Assembly (NCBI RefSeq): GCF_004151485.1
Contig: NZ_SBFF01000003.1
Span: 186,001-250,000, forward strand
Source of the DNA: Sphingosinicella sp. CPCC 101087
GTDB lineage: Bacteria > Pseudomonadota > Alphaproteobacteria > Sphingomonadales > Sphingomonadaceae
Direction: 5' to 3'
DNA length: 64,000 nt
The first letter of the stretch is position 1; each line of letters opens with the position of its first letter. The position numbers were made by a program, and so were the translations under genes. The notes under the pieces are model-generated. The model did no database searches and had not been told where the DNA came from. It saw only the letters and a list, made by a program, of their open reading frames with translations. Positions 9,810-20,725 of the stretch are shown in pieces.

Positions 9810-10777
9810 CCACGACCGCCGCTCCTCGCCATCTTCCCGTCCTGCTCGACGAAGTCGTCGCCGCTCTCGCCGTTGCACCCGGTGAAACGCATGTCGACGG
9901 CACGTTCGGCGCCGGCGGATACACCAAGGCCATTCTCGATAGGGGGGCAGCCCGCGTCCTTGCCTTTGATCGCGATCCCGAGGCGATCCAGTGGGGCAAG
10001 GCACTGGCTGCCTCGAGCGGGGAGCGCCTGACGCTTGTACCGGAGCGTTTCTCCCGGATGCGTCAGGCGCTTGCCGCCCGCGGTGTCGAATCGGTCGATG
10101 GCGTCACCTTGGATATAGGCGTCTCGTCGATGCAGCTGGACGAGGCCGATCGCGGTTTTTCTTTCCAGACCGACGCGCCGCTCGACATGCGCATGTCCCG
10201 CGCTGGCGAGAGCGCAGCCGATTTCCTCAATCGCGCCGACGAGGCGGAGATTGCCGACATCATCTTCCGCTATGGGGACGAGCCGAAGTCGCGCCGCATC
10301 GCGCGCGCCATCGTGGTCGGGCGTCCGATCGAAACGACCGGACAGCTTGCCACGATCGTCCGGCGCGCCGTGGGCTATCGGCCCGGCGCAAAGAAGGACC
10401 CGGCGACCCGGACCTTTCAGGCGATACGGATTCACATCAACCAGGAGCTTGACGAGCTCGAGGGCGGGCTGGCGGCCGCCGAACAGGTGCTTGCACCCGG
10501 CGGCCGCCTAGCCGTCGTCACCTTCCACAGCCTCGAGGATAGAATCGTCAAGCGCTTCCTGAAGGAGCGCAGCGGTGCCCTGCCGTCGCGCTCGCGCCAC
10601 CTGCCGGCCGCTACGGAGAGCGGTCCGGCACCGACCTTCGAGGCGGTCGCCAAGCCGGTGCGTGTCGGCGAGGACGAGCTCGCCCGCAACCCGCGCGCTC
10701 GATCGGCCACCTTGCGCGCGGCGCGCCGCACGTCGGCCCCGGCCTGGTACAGCTTTGAGAGAGGATCGGCGATATGA
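9806..10777 (+). CDS. rsmH: RsmH (MraW), 16S rRNA m4C1402 methyltransferase
   Basis: 323 residues. HLPVLLDEV at the start and [15 protein letters not shown] (SAM-binding loop) are family hallmarks, as are [19 protein letters not shown], the DMRM segment and [13 protein letters not shown]. The enzyme methylates N4 of C1402 in the ribosomal P site. It overlaps mraZ and ftsL by 4 bases each. Confidence 0.98.
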   Translation: MTTTAAPRHLPVLLDEVVAALAVAPGETHVDGTFGAGGYTKAILDRGAARVLAFDRDPEAIQWGKALAASSGERLTLVPERFSRMRQALAARGVESVDGVTLDIGVSSMQLDEADRGFSFQTDAPLDMRMSRAGESAADFLNRADEAEIADIIFRYGDEPKSRRIARAIVVGRPIETTGQLATIVRRAVGYRPGAKKDPATRTFQAIRIHINQELDELEGGLAAAEQVLAPGGRLAVVTFHSLEDRIVKRFLKERSGALPSRSRHLPAATESGPAPTFEAVAKPVRVGEDELARNPRARSATLRAARRTSAPAWYSFERGSAI

Positions 10778-11397
10778 TCGTCAGGGGATTCAGACCCGTC
10801 GCCTGGGTGGCGGCCGTCGGGGCCGCGGCGCTCGGCTGCTACATGCTGTCGCTGCAGGTTGCGGCCGAGCGCGCCGAGCTGGCCAGCCTCGAGCGGGAGA
10901 TCGTCGAGACTCGCCAGGACATTCGTTCGCTCCAGACCGAGCTCGGCACCCGTGCGCGCCTGCAGCAGCTCGAACATTGGAATGCGGAAGTGCTGGCCCT
11001 CTCCGCTCCCGTCGCCGGTCAGTTCCTCGAAAGCAATGTCAGCCTCGCCCGCTTCGACGTGCGCCAGCGCACCTTCGGCGATGAGCAGGTGCGCCTGGCG
11101 GCGGCCGAATCCGCTCCGGCGGCTCCGGCTCCGGTCGGCCAGGCTCCGGTGCGCCTTGCCTCTGCCGAGGTTCATTCCGCCCCGGCCGTGGCCGCCGCCG
11201 GTCCGGTCCATCGGCCCCTCGTGCGGCGTGCCAGCCTGACCATCCTCCCTGTTGCCGACGAAGCTCCGACGGCGAGGTCGACGCCCGCGTCCGCGACTTC
11301 CGCTCCGCCGCGGCGATCCGCATTGCTCGACGAATCGACCCTTCGTGACCTGGGTGCCCAGTCCCGTTCCGAGCGGGGAGGGGGCACCCGCAACTGA
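10774..11397 (+). CDS. ftsL: FtsL-like cell division protein
   Basis: 207 residues. Residues about 8-27 form one membrane helix ([20 protein letters not shown]), followed by a coiled-coil-prone segment ([24 protein letters not shown]) and a [12 protein letters not shown] motif, the FtsL layout: short cytoplasmic tail, one helix, periplasmic leucine zipper that pairs with FtsB. The Ala/Pro-rich C-terminal 100 residues are longer than in typical FtsL proteins. Primary sequence of FtsL is poorly conserved, so the name rests mainly on position between rsmH and ftsI and on topology. Confidence 0.82.
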   Translation: MIVRGFRPVAWVAAVGAAALGCYMLSLQVAAERAELASLEREIVETRQDIRSLQTELGTRARLQQLEHWNAEVLALSAPVAGQFLESNVSLARFDVRQRTFGDEQVRLAAAESAPAAPAPVGQAPVRLASAEVHSAPAVAAAGPVHRPLVRRASLTILPVADEAPTARSTPASATSAPPRRSALLDESTLRDLGAQSRSERGGGTRN

Positions 11398-13094
11398 TGG
11401 CCACGCTTGCCGCTCATGCCGGCCGCTCCATTCCCCATGGCGAAGAGGATCAGCACGGACTTGCGCTGACCCACCACCGGCTGATGCTGGTGCTGCTCCT
11501 GTTCGCCGGCGTGACGGCGCTTGTCGTGCTGCGCCTCATCTTCCTGCAGGCGTTCACCGATCGTACCGGGTCCGCCGAGCTCGGCAACCCGCTGATCCCG
11601 CCGCGCGCCGACATCGTGGACCGCAACGGGATCCCGCTCGCGCGGACGATCGATGCCTGGTCGATCGGGGTGCATCCCCGCCGGGTCATCGGCGATCGGG
11701 ACGAGCTTGCGCGTCGGCTCCACGATCTGATCCCCGAACGCAGCGTTGCCGAGTACCGGCGGATGCTCGGTGCCGAAAGCAACTATCTCTATCTGGCCCG
11801 TCGCGCCGTTCCCGAGCTGGTCGCGGCGGTCAATGCGCTCGGAGAACCCGCGGTCGTGTTCAACCGCGAGCCCGAACGGCTCTACCCCCAGGCCGCAATG
11901 GCGGGCCATGTCCTCGGTTGGACCGATTTCGACGGCCGCGGCGTCGCCGGCATGGAGCGGGTGCTCGAGGAGCGGCTGACCGATCCCGGGCTACGCGGCA
12001 GCCCCGTCGCGCTGGCGATCGACAGCCGCGTGCAGGCGACGATGGAGAGCGAGCTCGCATCCGCGGTCGCCGTCCAGAATGCCGAGGGCGGGACGGGCAT
12101 CGTGCTCGACGTGCGCACCGGCGAGGTCATCGCCATGGCTTCCGCGCCGACCTTCGATCCGAACGCCGCCGGCCGATCCGATCCGAGCGCTCTCTACAAC
12201 CGGGCGACGATGGGCGTCTACGAGCTGGGCTCGGTGTTCAAGCCGATCACCGTCGCTGCGGCGATGGAAGCGGGCGTTATCGACTCGATGGCGCGCAAAT
12301 GGGACGCGTCGGCCCCGCTCGCCATCGGTCGGTTCCGGATCAGCGATTATCGCGGTCAGAACCGGGCACTCACCGTGCCGGAGATACTCGTCCATTCGTC
12401 CAATATCGCCACGGCTCGCGTTGCCGATGCCATGGGACCGGAGAGGATGCAGGCCGCGTTTCGCGCGCTTGGCTTCCACGAGCCCGCTCATATTGAGCTT
12501 CACGAGCGTGGCGGAACCTTGTGGCCTCGGGACTGGGGCCGCGCCACCGTGCTGACCAGCGGCTTCGGGCATGGCATCGCGGTCACGCCGCTGCATCTGG
12601 CCAGCGCCTATGCCGCATTGGTGAATGGTGGCGTCTGGCGCCCGGCCACGTTGATGCGGATCAAGCCCGGGCAGACGCCGCGCGGGCGCCGGGTATTTTC
12701 GGAGGCGACCAGTCGCCGAATGCGGCAATTGTTGCGCCTCGTCGCGACCCACGGGAGCGGCCGCAACGCCAACGTTCCCGGCTTCAGGGTCGGCGGCAAG
12801 ACGGGGACGGCCGAAAAGGTTTCGTCGAGCGGGGGCTATTCGCGTAGAGTGAACGTCTCCACCTTCGCAGCGGCTTTTCCGATGGACGATCCGCATTATG
12901 TGGTGCTGGTGATGATGGATGCACCAAAAGGCACTGCGCAGACCCACGGGTTCACCACCGCGGGCTGGACTGCGGCGCCGGTGGTCGGCAGCGTCATCGC
13001 CCGGGTCGGGCCGCTGCTCGGAATCATCCCCGACGAGAATCGCGACGTGGACAATTCGGAGCTGTTGCCGCTGCTTGCCAATGCGGGGCGCTGA
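11397..13094 (+). CDS. ftsI: FtsI (PBP3), septal peptidoglycan transpeptidase
   Basis: 565 residues. One N-terminal membrane anchor (LMLVLLLFAGVTALVVLRLIF) is followed by the dimerisation domain (RADIVDRNGIPLART) and a class B transpeptidase domain with all three active-site motifs: S-x-x-K as SVFK with Ser about residue 279, S-x-N as SSN in VHSSNIATARV, and KTG in VGGKTGTAEKV. It cross-links septal peptidoglycan together with FtsW. Start and stop overlap its neighbours by one base (TGATG). Confidence 0.98.
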   Translation: MATLAAHAGRSIPHGEEDQHGLALTHHRLMLVLLLFAGVTALVVLRLIFLQAFTDRTGSAELGNPLIPPRADIVDRNGIPLARTIDAWSIGVHPRRVIGDRDELARRLHDLIPERSVAEYRRMLGAESNYLYLARRAVPELVAAVNALGEPAVVFNREPERLYPQAAMAGHVLGWTDFDGRGVAGMERVLEERLTDPGLRGSPVALAIDSRVQATMESELASAVAVQNAEGGTGIVLDVRTGEVIAMASAPTFDPNAAGRSDPSALYNRATMGVYELGSVFKPITVAAAMEAGVIDSMARKWDASAPLAIGRFRISDYRGQNRALTVPEILVHSSNIATARVADAMGPERMQAAFRALGFHEPAHIELHERGGTLWPRDWGRATVLTSGFGHGIAVTPLHLASAYAALVNGGVWRPATLMRIKPGQTPRGRRVFSEATSRRMRQLLRLVATHGSGRNANVPGFRVGGKTGTAEKVSSSGGYSRRVNVSTFAAAFPMDDPHYVVLVMMDAPKGTAQTHGFTTAGWTAAPVVGSVIARVGPLLGIIPDENRDVDNSELLPLLANAGR

Positions 13095-14509
13095 TGCGGC
13101 TCGGGACACTGACCGGCGGTGACGAAGACTCGCCCGTCACCGGCTTCGCCATAGATCATCGCAAGGTTGCTCCCGGAACGGTGTTCGGCGCCTTTCGCGG
13201 CGCCCGGTTCGATGGCGAGGATTTCATTCCTGCCGCGGTCTCGGCTGGCGCCATAGCGGTCGTCGCTCGGCCCGAGGCGAAGGTGGAAGGCGCGGTCCAC
13301 ATCGCCGACGCCGAGCCCCGCCGGGCATTCGCGCGCCTTGCGGCAGCCTTCTTCCGACCCTTTCCCGGGACCGTGGTCGCCGTCACCGGCACCAACGGCA
13401 AGACGTCCAATGTCGAGCTTTGTCGCCAGCTCTGGCGAATGGCCGGGCACCGCTCGGCCAGCATCGGCACACTCGGCGTCACGACGGCCGACGAACAAGT
13501 GACGACCGGACTTACCACGCCCGACATCGTCACCTTTCTGTCGAACATGGCCGGCCTGGCTCGCATGGGGATCAGCCATGCCGCGTTCGAGGCGTCGAGC
13601 CACGGACTGTCCCAATTTCGGACCGAGGGGTTGCCGGTGCACGCCGCCGCCTTCACCAATTTCAGCCGCGACCATCTCGATTATCATCAGACGATGGAGG
13701 CCTATTTCGAGGCCAAGATGCGCCTCTTCTCCGAAGTGGTCGAACCGGACGGGACCGCGGTGATCTGGGCGGACGATCCGAAGTCCGACGAGGTGATCCG
13801 CCGCTGCCGCGAGCGCGGGCTCGCGGTCATGACCGTCGGCGCCCGGGGCGAAAGCCTTCGCCTGGTATCGCGCGAAACCGGAGAGCTCGGTCAGAAGCTG
13901 GTCGTGGAGGCGGACGGGCGCGTCCACCAGGTCAGCCTCGCCCTGATCGGTGCCTATCAGGCTGCCAATGCGCTGACCGCCGCCGGCCTGGTGATCGCCA
14001 CTGGAGCGGAAATTGGTCCGACGCTCGCCAATCTCGGACGGGTTCATCCGGTACGCGGGCGCCTCGAACGGGCCGTGATCACCCGCTCGGGGGCGCCGAT
14101 CTATGTCGACTATGCGCATACGCCCGATGCCATCCAGTCAGCCATCGAGGCGCTGCGGCCGCACGCGCGCGGCCGCCTGATCACCGTGTTCGGCGCCGGC
14201 GGCGATCGCGACGTCGGCAAGCGTTCCGAAATGGGGGCTGTGGCGGCGCGGCTATCGGATCTGGTCATCGTCACCGACGACAATCCCCGCAGCGAGGATC
14301 CGGCTGCCATCCGGCGCGACGTGCTCGCCGGCGCGCCGGAGGCGATCGAGGTGCCGGGCCGGCGCGACGCGATCCGCGCGGCCGTGGAGAAGGCCGGTCC
14401 CGGCGATATCATCCTTCTCGCCGGCAAGGGTCACGAGCAAGGCCAGATCGTGGGAGAGACGGTGCTTCCGTTCGACGATGTCAGCGTCGCCCGGGAATGC
14501 GCGGCATGA
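13094..14509 (+). CDS. murE: MurE, UDP-MurNAc-Ala-Glu:meso-diaminopimelate ligase
   Basis: 471 residues in the three-domain Mur ligase fold. The ATP loop is TGTNGKTSNVE, the central domain has FTNFSRDHLDYH, and the C-terminal domain contains DNPRSEDP, the motif that selects meso-diaminopimelate rather than lysine. It adds the third residue of the stem peptide. The TGATG junction with ftsI and the ATGA junction with murF indicate coupled translation. Confidence 0.98.
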   Translation: MRLGTLTGGDEDSPVTGFAIDHRKVAPGTVFGAFRGARFDGEDFIPAAVSAGAIAVVARPEAKVEGAVHIADAEPRRAFARLAAAFFRPFPGTVVAVTGTNGKTSNVELCRQLWRMAGHRSASIGTLGVTTADEQVTTGLTTPDIVTFLSNMAGLARMGISHAAFEASSHGLSQFRTEGLPVHAAAFTNFSRDHLDYHQTMEAYFEAKMRLFSEVVEPDGTAVIWADDPKSDEVIRRCRERGLAVMTVGARGESLRLVSRETGELGQKLVVEADGRVHQVSLALIGAYQAANALTAAGLVIATGAEIGPTLANLGRVHPVRGRLERAVITRSGAPIYVDYAHTPDAIQSAIEALRPHARGRLITVFGAGGDRDVGKRSEMGAVAARLSDLVIVTDDNPRSEDPAAIRRDVLAGAPEAIEVPGRRDAIRAAVEKAGPGDIILLAGKGHEQGQIVGETVLPFDDVSVARECAA

Positions 14510-15885
14510 GCGGCCTGTGGAGCTCGGCCGAGATCGCGACCGCGGTAGGCGGCGATGCGCACGGCACGTTCGAGGTGTCCGGGGTCACGTTCGATTCCCG
14601 CGAGGTCCAGCCTGGCGACCTGTTCATCGCGCTCAAGGGCGAGGCGACCGACGGCCACCGGTTCGTCGCGCAGGCGCTGGAGAAGGGCGCTGCCGGCCTG
14701 CTCGTCTCGCAACCCGTCGAAGGGCCGCATGTCCAGGTCGCCGAGACCGCTCGCGCGCTCGACGAACTCGGCCGGGCCTCGCGAGCCCGATCTTCGGCCC
14801 GGATCATCGGGGTCACCGGTTCGGTCGGCAAGACGAGTACCAAGGAGGCCCTCTACGCCGCCCTTGATCGGGCCGATCCGGGGCGCACCCACCGCTCGGT
14901 CAAGAGCTACAACAATCATACCGGCGTCCCCTTGAGCCTCGCGCGCATGCCGCGCGAGGCAAGCTACGGCATCTTCGAGATGGGGATGAACCATGCCGGA
15001 GAGCTTGCCGCGTTGACTCGGCTCGTTCGGCCGCATGTCGCGCTCGTGACCGCCATTGCCTCCGCGCACAGGGAGTTTTTCGAAAGCGAGGAAGCGATCG
15101 CGGACGCCAAGGGCGAGATCTTCGAAGGACTGGAGGGAGGCGGCACGGCCATTCTGCCCTTCGACAGCCCCCACCGCGACCGGCTCGCAGCGCTCGCCGG
15201 TCCGCATGCGGCGCGGATGGTCACCTTCGGTCTGGGAGAGGGCGCCGACGTCCGCGCTGCCTATCTGGTTCGCGCGCCCAGAGGCGGCACGATGGTGACC
15301 GCGACCCTTCCCGATGCGCAGCTCAGCTTCACCGTCGGCCAGCCGGGCGAGCATATGGTATCGAATGCGCTGGCGGTGCTGGCGGCCGTCTGGGCTGTCG
15401 GCGGCGATCTTGCGGCGGCCGGGCTGGCGCTTGCCGACCTAGCCGCCATTCCCGGTCGCGGCGAGAGGCGGATGGTATCGGTCGGGGGCGGCGAGGCGCT
15501 TCTGATCGACGAGAGCTACAATGCCAATCCCGCCTCGATGGTGGCGACCTTGAAGGTGCTTGGCGAGGAGCCGGTTGCCGGTCGGCGCATCGTCGTGCTC
15601 GGATCGATGCGCGAGCTTGGGCCCGACAGCGACGCTTTTCATGCCGCACTCGCCGAACCGATCGCCGAGGCCGGGGTGGACTATGCGATCCTGGTGGGCG
15701 AGGAGATGGAGGCGCTGGCGAAAGCGCTTGGCCGCCGCACGGATTTGGCGCATGTGCCCGACGCGGCCGCCGCGACCGGCCTCGCGCGCGAGGCGATCGG
15801 GCCCGGCGACGCGATGCTCGTCAAGGGATCGAACTCCATCGGATTAGCCGCCCTCGTCGAGGCGCTGGCGGGCGGGAAGGGCTGA
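14506..15885 (+). CDS. murF: MurF, UDP-MurNAc-tripeptide:D-Ala-D-Ala ligase
   Basis: 459 residues from the ATG at 14506, which overlaps the murE stop by 4 bases; the frame stays open far upstream but that part lies inside murE in another frame. Motifs: N-terminal [20 protein letters not shown]-loop [23 protein letters not shown] and [13 protein letters not shown]. It joins D-Ala-D-Ala to the tripeptide, completing the pentapeptide. The mraY start overlaps its stop by one base. Confidence 0.98.
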   Translation: MSGLWSSAEIATAVGGDAHGTFEVSGVTFDSREVQPGDLFIALKGEATDGHRFVAQALEKGAAGLLVSQPVEGPHVQVAETARALDELGRASRARSSARIIGVTGSVGKTSTKEALYAALDRADPGRTHRSVKSYNNHTGVPLSLARMPREASYGIFEMGMNHAGELAALTRLVRPHVALVTAIASAHREFFESEEAIADAKGEIFEGLEGGGTAILPFDSPHRDRLAALAGPHAARMVTFGLGEGADVRAAYLVRAPRGGTMVTATLPDAQLSFTVGQPGEHMVSNALAVLAAVWAVGGDLAAAGLALADLAAIPGRGERRMVSVGGGEALLIDESYNANPASMVATLKVLGEEPVAGRRIVVLGSMRELGPDSDAFHAALAEPIAEAGVDYAILVGEEMEALAKALGRRTDLAHVPDAAAATGLAREAIGPGDAMLVKGSNSIGLAALVEALAGGKG

Positions 15886-16955
15886 TGTTTCTCTGGATTG
15901 CCGAACAATTGGGGTTCCCTGGGGTCCTGAACCTCTTCCGCTACATCACCTTCCGTGCCGGCGCGGCGACGGCGACCGCCTTGTTCATCGGGCTGATCAT
16001 CGGGCCGCGATTCATCGGCTGGCTTCGCGTCCGCCAGGGCAAGGGCCAACCGATCCGGGAGGACGGGCCGCAATCGCACCTTGCGAAGCGCGGCACGCCG
16101 ACGATGGGCGGGCTGATGATCCTCACGTCGCTCACCAGCGCGATGCTGCTGTGGATGGACTTCTCCAACCGCTATTTGTGGGCGTGCCTGTTCATCACCG
16201 TCGGCTTCGGCGTGATCGGCTTCCTCGACGACTATGACAAGGTCAAGAAGCGCCATCATGCAGGCGTCTCGGGCCGCATCCGGCTGCTCGCGGAGTTCAT
16301 CGTCGCGGGCATCGGCGTCTGGATCATCAGCTGGGGCGCGGGGACAGAGCTCTACATCCCCTTCTACAACGGTCCGGTGATCGATCTCGGTCCATTCTAC
16401 ATCCTCTTTGCGGCCTTCGTCGTCGTCGCCTTCGGCAATGCCGTGAATCTGACCGACGGCTTGGACGGTCTCGCGACGATGCCCGTGATCATCGCAAGCC
16501 TCGCCTTCCTCGTCTTCTCCTACGTCGTCGGAAATGCGATCTTCGCGGGCTATCTCGGCATCCCGCATGTGCTCGGGGTCGGCGACCTCACGGTGCTCTG
16601 CGCCGCGATCATCGGGGCGGGGCTCGCCTTTCTCTGGTTCAACGCGCCGCCGGCCGCGGTCTTCATGGGCGATACCGGCAGCCTTGCGCTCGGCGGCGCG
16701 CTCGGCGCGATCGCGGTGGCGACCCAGCATGAGATCGTCCTGGCGATCGTCGGCGGACTGTTCGTCGTCGAGGCGCTGTCGGTCGTCATCCAGGTGGCCG
16801 TCTACAAGAGGACCGGCAAAAGGGTCTTCAGGATGGCGCCGATCCATCATCATTTCGAGCAGCTTGGCTGGTCCGAGCCGACCGTGGTGATCCGCTTCTG
16901 GATCATCAGCTTCGTCCTGGCGCTGGCGGGCTTGTCGACGCTGAAGCTGCGGTGA
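15885..16955 (+). CDS. mraY: MraY, phospho-MurNAc-pentapeptide transferase
   Basis: 356 residues with about ten membrane helices. Catalytic hallmarks are all present: DDYDKVKK (Asp-Asp pair), [22 protein letters not shown] and the HHHFE motif near the C-terminus. It transfers phospho-MurNAc-pentapeptide to undecaprenyl phosphate, giving lipid I at the inner membrane. It is followed by the only sizeable gap (103 bases) in the first part of the dcw cluster. Confidence 0.98.
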   Translation: MFLWIAEQLGFPGVLNLFRYITFRAGAATATALFIGLIIGPRFIGWLRVRQGKGQPIREDGPQSHLAKRGTPTMGGLMILTSLTSAMLLWMDFSNRYLWACLFITVGFGVIGFLDDYDKVKKRHHAGVSGRIRLLAEFIVAGIGVWIISWGAGTELYIPFYNGPVIDLGPFYILFAAFVVVAFGNAVNLTDGLDGLATMPVIIASLAFLVFSYVVGNAIFAGYLGIPHVLGVGDLTVLCAAIIGAGLAFLWFNAPPAAVFMGDTGSLALGGALGAIAVATQHEIVLAIVGGLFVVEALSVVIQVAVYKRTGKRVFRMAPIHHHFEQLGWSEPTVVIRFWIISFVLALAGLSTLKLR

Positions 16956-17027
16956 CGGCGATGCGGAACATAAGGCGGTCGCCGCGCCCGGGCGCAGACC
17001 GGGGTCCAGGCAAACGGGCCACTCCGG

Positions 17028-17047
17028 GCTCCCGCCTTCGCGGGAGC
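17028..17047. repeat. Perfect palindromic hairpin between mraY and murD
   Basis: GCTCCCGC, CTTC loop, GCGGGAGC: an 8-base perfect stem ending 11 bases before the murD start codon. Its form (CCCGCCTTCGCGGG core) is that of the short palindromic repeats common between genes in sphingomonads. It could influence murD translation or mRNA processing. Confidence 0.7.
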
Positions 17048-17058
17048 AGGGAGGCTCC

Positions 17059-18360
17059 ATGATCACCAGTCCCGCCTTTGCCGGCAGGAAATATGCGGTG
17101 CTCGGCCTCGCCCGTTCGGGGCTGGCGGCGGTCGAGGCCCTGCTCGCCAGCGGGGCCGAGGTCATGGCGTGGGACAAGAGCGAGGAAGCGCGCGCCCGCG
17201 CGACCATGGCGCTGACCTCCGACGCGGCTGGGCGCTTCCGTCTCGCCGACCCTCTGGTCGAGGACCTCGCCGGTCAGGACGCCATCGTCGTCTCCCCCGG
17301 CGTTCCGCTGAATCGCCACCCGATCGCCGATCGCGCCCGTCTCCAGGGTGTTCCGATCGTCGGCGATATCGAGCTCTTCGCCTTGGCGCGCCCGGCCCTG
17401 CCGCCGCACAGGGTGGCCGGGATTACCGGCACCAACGGCAAGTCGACCACGACCGCCCTTCTGCGCCACATGCTCGACCAGGCCGGGATACCGGCCCTGA
17501 TGGCGGGCAATATCGGCTTTCCGATACTCGGACGCGATCCGCTGCCTGCCGGCGGCGTCTACGTCCTCGAGCTCAGTTCATATCAGATTGATCTCACCCA
17601 CAGCCTGGACTGCGACGTCGCCCTGCTGCTCAACGTCAGCCCGGACCATCTCGACCGATATTCGTCGGTGGAAGCCTATGCTGCGTCGAAGGCCCGATTG
17701 TTCGACATGCAGTCCGCCGGCCATGTCGCGGTGATTGCAGCCGACGATCCGACCACGCGCGCGATCGCGGACGGGATCGGGGACCGGGCCGTCCGCGTTT
17801 CGTCCGCCGATATCGAAAACCAGTCGCGATGGCCGGCGCTGCAGGGACCGCACAATGCGCAGAATGTCGCCGCGGCGGCGGCTGCGGCCCGCGCGCTGGG
17901 GCTCGACGAGGCGGTGATCGGCCGCGCGCTCGAAAGCTATCGGGCGCTGCCGCATCGGATGGAGCTGGTCGCCGAGAGGAATGGCGTCCGTTTCGTGAAC
18001 GACAGCAAGGCGACCAACCCCGATTCGACTGCGCCGGCCCTCGCCGCCTTCCCAAAGATACACTGGATCGTCGGCGGTCTGCCCAAAGGCGACGACCTGG
18101 GGCCTTGCGAAGCCCATCTGAACCATGTCCGCGCCGCCTATACGATCGGCGAGGCGGGGCCGTTATTCGCACAATTGCTTGACGGAAAAGTCCCTGTAAT
18201 CCAATGCGAATTGCTTGTCGAAGCGGTCCGGTGCGCATCCCGGGCGGCCATGCCGGGCGAGGTCGTCCTGCTGTCCCCCGCGTGCGCGTCCTTCGATCAG
18301 TTCCGGGATTATGAGGCGCGCGGCGATGCATTCCGCGCGGCGGTGGAGGCGTTGGCATGA
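17059..18360 (+). CDS. murD: MurD, UDP-MurNAc-Ala:D-glutamate ligase
   Basis: 433 residues. N-terminal Rossmann-like UDP domain (YAVLGLARSGLAAVEALL), P-loop GITGTNGKSTTTALL, central NVSPDHLDRY and C-terminal FVNDSKATNPDST with IVGGLPKGDD. It adds D-Glu as the second stem-peptide residue. GGGAGG lies 6 bases before the ATG. Its stop overlaps ftsW by 4 bases. Confidence 0.98.
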   Translation: MITSPAFAGRKYAVLGLARSGLAAVEALLASGAEVMAWDKSEEARARATMALTSDAAGRFRLADPLVEDLAGQDAIVVSPGVPLNRHPIADRARLQGVPIVGDIELFALARPALPPHRVAGITGTNGKSTTTALLRHMLDQAGIPALMAGNIGFPILGRDPLPAGGVYVLELSSYQIDLTHSLDCDVALLLNVSPDHLDRYSSVEAYAASKARLFDMQSAGHVAVIAADDPTTRAIADGIGDRAVRVSSADIENQSRWPALQGPHNAQNVAAAAAAARALGLDEAVIGRALESYRALPHRMELVAERNGVRFVNDSKATNPDSTAPALAAFPKIHWIVGGLPKGDDLGPCEAHLNHVRAAYTIGEAGPLFAQLLDGKVPVIQCELLVEAVRCASRAAMPGEVVLLSPACASFDQFRDYEARGDAFRAAVEALA

Positions 18361-19565
18361 CGATGGGGGCGGCAGCGGGGCCTATTGCGGGCGTGACGCG
18401 GTCGGGGCGGCTCGGCCGTTCCGACATGAGCGCCATCGGGCGTTGGTTCTGGGAAATCGACAAGGTCCTCCTGATCCTCGTCGCCGTTCTGATCTCGATC
18501 GGCCTGATCGCCGTTGCCGCAGCCTCGCCGGCCGCCGGATCGCGCTATTCGGGCGGCGGCATCAACTTCGCGCCGCTCCATTATTTCTATCGGCAACTGA
18601 TCTGGACCGTGGTCGCCGTGCCGGTTCTGATCGGCGTCTCGATGCTGCCCAAGGCGACGGCCCGGCGCCTCTCGCTGACCGGAGCCGCCTTCTTCACCGT
18701 CTTGCTCTTCCTTGTTCCCTATCTCGGCGCGGAGGTTAACGGTGCGCGCCGGTGGATCGGCCTGGGCTTTACCCAGTTCCAGCCGTCCGAATTCCTGAAG
18801 CCTCTCTTCATCGTCAGCATCGCCTGGCTGCTGTCGCTGAAGGACAAGGATCCCTCGCTTCCGATGGTACCGCTCACCGCGGTCATCACCGGAATCGTCG
18901 CATTGCTGCTGATGCAGCAGCCCAATTTCGGCGAGACGATCATCTTTGCCGGTGTCTGGGCCCTTCTGCTCGCCCTTTCAGGCGCGCCCCTACGCATCCT
19001 TGGCGTCCTGGGCGCCGCCGGCCTCGGGGCCATCGTGCTCGCTTACTTCTTCTATCCGGTCGCCACTGCGCGGATCGACGGCTTCCTGTTCGCCGAAGGC
19101 GACAATTACCAGGTGGAAGCGGCGTTGCGGACGCTCACTGCCGGCGGTCTCTTCGGGGCCGGTCCCGGGGCGGGGGTGCACAAATTCTCGCTGCCCGAGC
19201 CGCATACCGATTATATCTTTTCGGTGATCGGCGAGGAGTTCGGGATCATCGCCTGCCTGGCCATCGCGATCCTCTATCTCACCATCGTCGCTCGGGTGCT
19301 GATCCGGCTGCTGCACGAGGAGGACCGGTTCCTCGTCCTCGCCGCCGGAGGCCTCGCCGCCCAGTTCGGGCTCCAGGCGCTGATCAACATGGCCGTGAAC
19401 GTCAACATCGCGCCCTCCAAGGGCATGACCCTGCCATTCATTTCCTATGGCGGCTCGTCGATGGTCGCGCTTTCGATCGGCTTCGGCCTCCTGCTCGCCT
19501 TCAGCCGCCGCAACCCGTATCTCCACCGCTCTCCTTACGTCGTCAAATGGAACGGCCTCAAATGA
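18357..19565 (+). CDS. ftsW: FtsW, septal peptidoglycan glycosyltransferase (SEDS)
   Basis: 402 residues, about ten membrane helices in the FtsW/RodA/SpoVE fold. Conserved segments: GAEVNGARRWIGLGFTQFQPSEF, where the SEDS family signature lies, GAGVHKFSLPEPHTDYIFSVIGEEFG and LPFISYGGSSMVALSIGFGLL. It polymerises lipid II at the septum with FtsI. A second Met at residue 24 is a possible shorter start, but the ATGA overlap with murD favours 18357. Confidence 0.97.
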   Translation: MTMGAAAGPIAGVTRSGRLGRSDMSAIGRWFWEIDKVLLILVAVLISIGLIAVAAASPAAGSRYSGGGINFAPLHYFYRQLIWTVVAVPVLIGVSMLPKATARRLSLTGAAFFTVLLFLVPYLGAEVNGARRWIGLGFTQFQPSEFLKPLFIVSIAWLLSLKDKDPSLPMVPLTAVITGIVALLLMQQPNFGETIIFAGVWALLLALSGAPLRILGVLGAAGLGAIVLAYFFYPVATARIDGFLFAEGDNYQVEAALRTLTAGGLFGAGPGAGVHKFSLPEPHTDYIFSVIGEEFGIIACLAIAILYLTIVARVLIRLLHEEDRFLVLAAGGLAAQFGLQALINMAVNVNIAPSKGMTLPFISYGGSSMVALSIGFGLLLAFSRRNPYLHRSPYVVKWNGLK

Positions 19566-20725
19566 GCATGGTGCGCCATTACGTCCTCGCCGCCGGCGGC
19601 ACCGGCGGACACATGATGCCTGCGCATGCGCTCGCCGAGGAGCTGATGACGCGCGGACATCGGGTGGCCCTGATCACGGACGATCGCGGCGCTAGGATCC
19701 CCGGCCTGTTCGAAAAGGTTCAGGTCCATGTCCTTCCGGCCGGGCGACTGGCCGGCGGCCCGGCGGGCTGGGTCCGGGCCGTGCGCGCGATCCTCACCGG
19801 ACGATCGATGGCGCTTCGCCTTTACGAGACGTTCCGGCCTTCGGCGGTCATCGGCTTCGGAGGCTATCCGGCCTTCCCGGCACTGCTTGCGGCACGGCGG
19901 AATCGAATCCCCACGCTGATCCACGAGCAGAATGCGGTGCTCGGCCGGGTCAACCGTCTCGTCGCGGCCCGCGTCGACGCGATCGCCACGTCCTATCCCA
20001 ATGTCGAGCGCTTGCCGGCTGCCGCCAAGGAGCGCGCCGAGTTCGTCGGCAATCCCGTGCGCGACGAGGTGCTGGCGCTTCGCGAGCAGCCTTTCCCTCC
20101 CCTGGGGCCGGACGGAATATTTCGCCTGCTCGTGACGGGCGGCAGCCAGGGTGCCTCGGTCCTGTCCGAAGTCGTTCCGGAGGGCCTGGCCCTGCTCCCC
20201 GAACATTTCCGCCGCAGGCTCCAGGTCACCCAGCAGTGCCGGGCCGAGGATATCGACGAAGTTCGCGAACGCTATGCGGGGCTGGGTATTCCGGCCGACC
20301 TCGCCACCTATCTCCCCGACATGCCGGACCGGCTTGCCTGGGCGCACCTCGTGATCGGGCGTGCCGGAGCTTCCACGATCGCCGAGCTGACCGTAGCCGG
20401 ACGGCCAGCAATCCTAATCCCGCTGCCGACCGCGACCGACGACCATCAGACCGCCAATGCCCGCGAAATGGCGCGCGCGGGCGGAGCGCGGATGATTGCG
20501 CAGACGCGCTTCACCCCGATCGAGCTCGCCAAGCAGATGCAGAAGCTGGCGCTCGATCCGGACGCCCTCGCCAATGCAGCCGCCCGCGCCCGCGCACTCG
20601 GCAAGCCCGATGCGGCGCGCGCACTTGCGGACCTGGTCGAGCGGGTCGGCCGCCATCCCGGCGCCGATCCGCAATTCGTTCGCGACAATATCCTCACGCC
20701 GATGCCGGGCGGGGTGCCGGCATGA
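19562..20725 (+). CDS. murG: MurG, lipid II synthase
   Basis: 387 residues from the ATG at 19562, which overlaps the ftsW stop. Glycosyltransferase family 28: [20 protein letters not shown] (G loop), [44 protein letters not shown] and the UDP-GlcNAc site [15 protein letters not shown]. It adds GlcNAc to lipid I on the cytoplasmic face of the membrane. ATGA overlaps on both sides. Confidence 0.98.
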   Translation: MSMVRHYVLAAGGTGGHMMPAHALAEELMTRGHRVALITDDRGARIPGLFEKVQVHVLPAGRLAGGPAGWVRAVRAILTGRSMALRLYETFRPSAVIGFGGYPAFPALLAARRNRIPTLIHEQNAVLGRVNRLVAARVDAIATSYPNVERLPAAAKERAEFVGNPVRDEVLALREQPFPPLGPDGIFRLLVTGGSQGASVLSEVVPEGLALLPEHFRRRLQVTQQCRAEDIDEVRERYAGLGIPADLATYLPDMPDRLAWAHLVIGRAGASTIAELTVAGRPAILIPLPTATDDHQTANAREMARAGGARMIAQTRFTPIELAKQMQKLALDPDALANAAARARALGKPDAARALADLVERVGRHPGADPQFVRDNILTPMPGGVPA

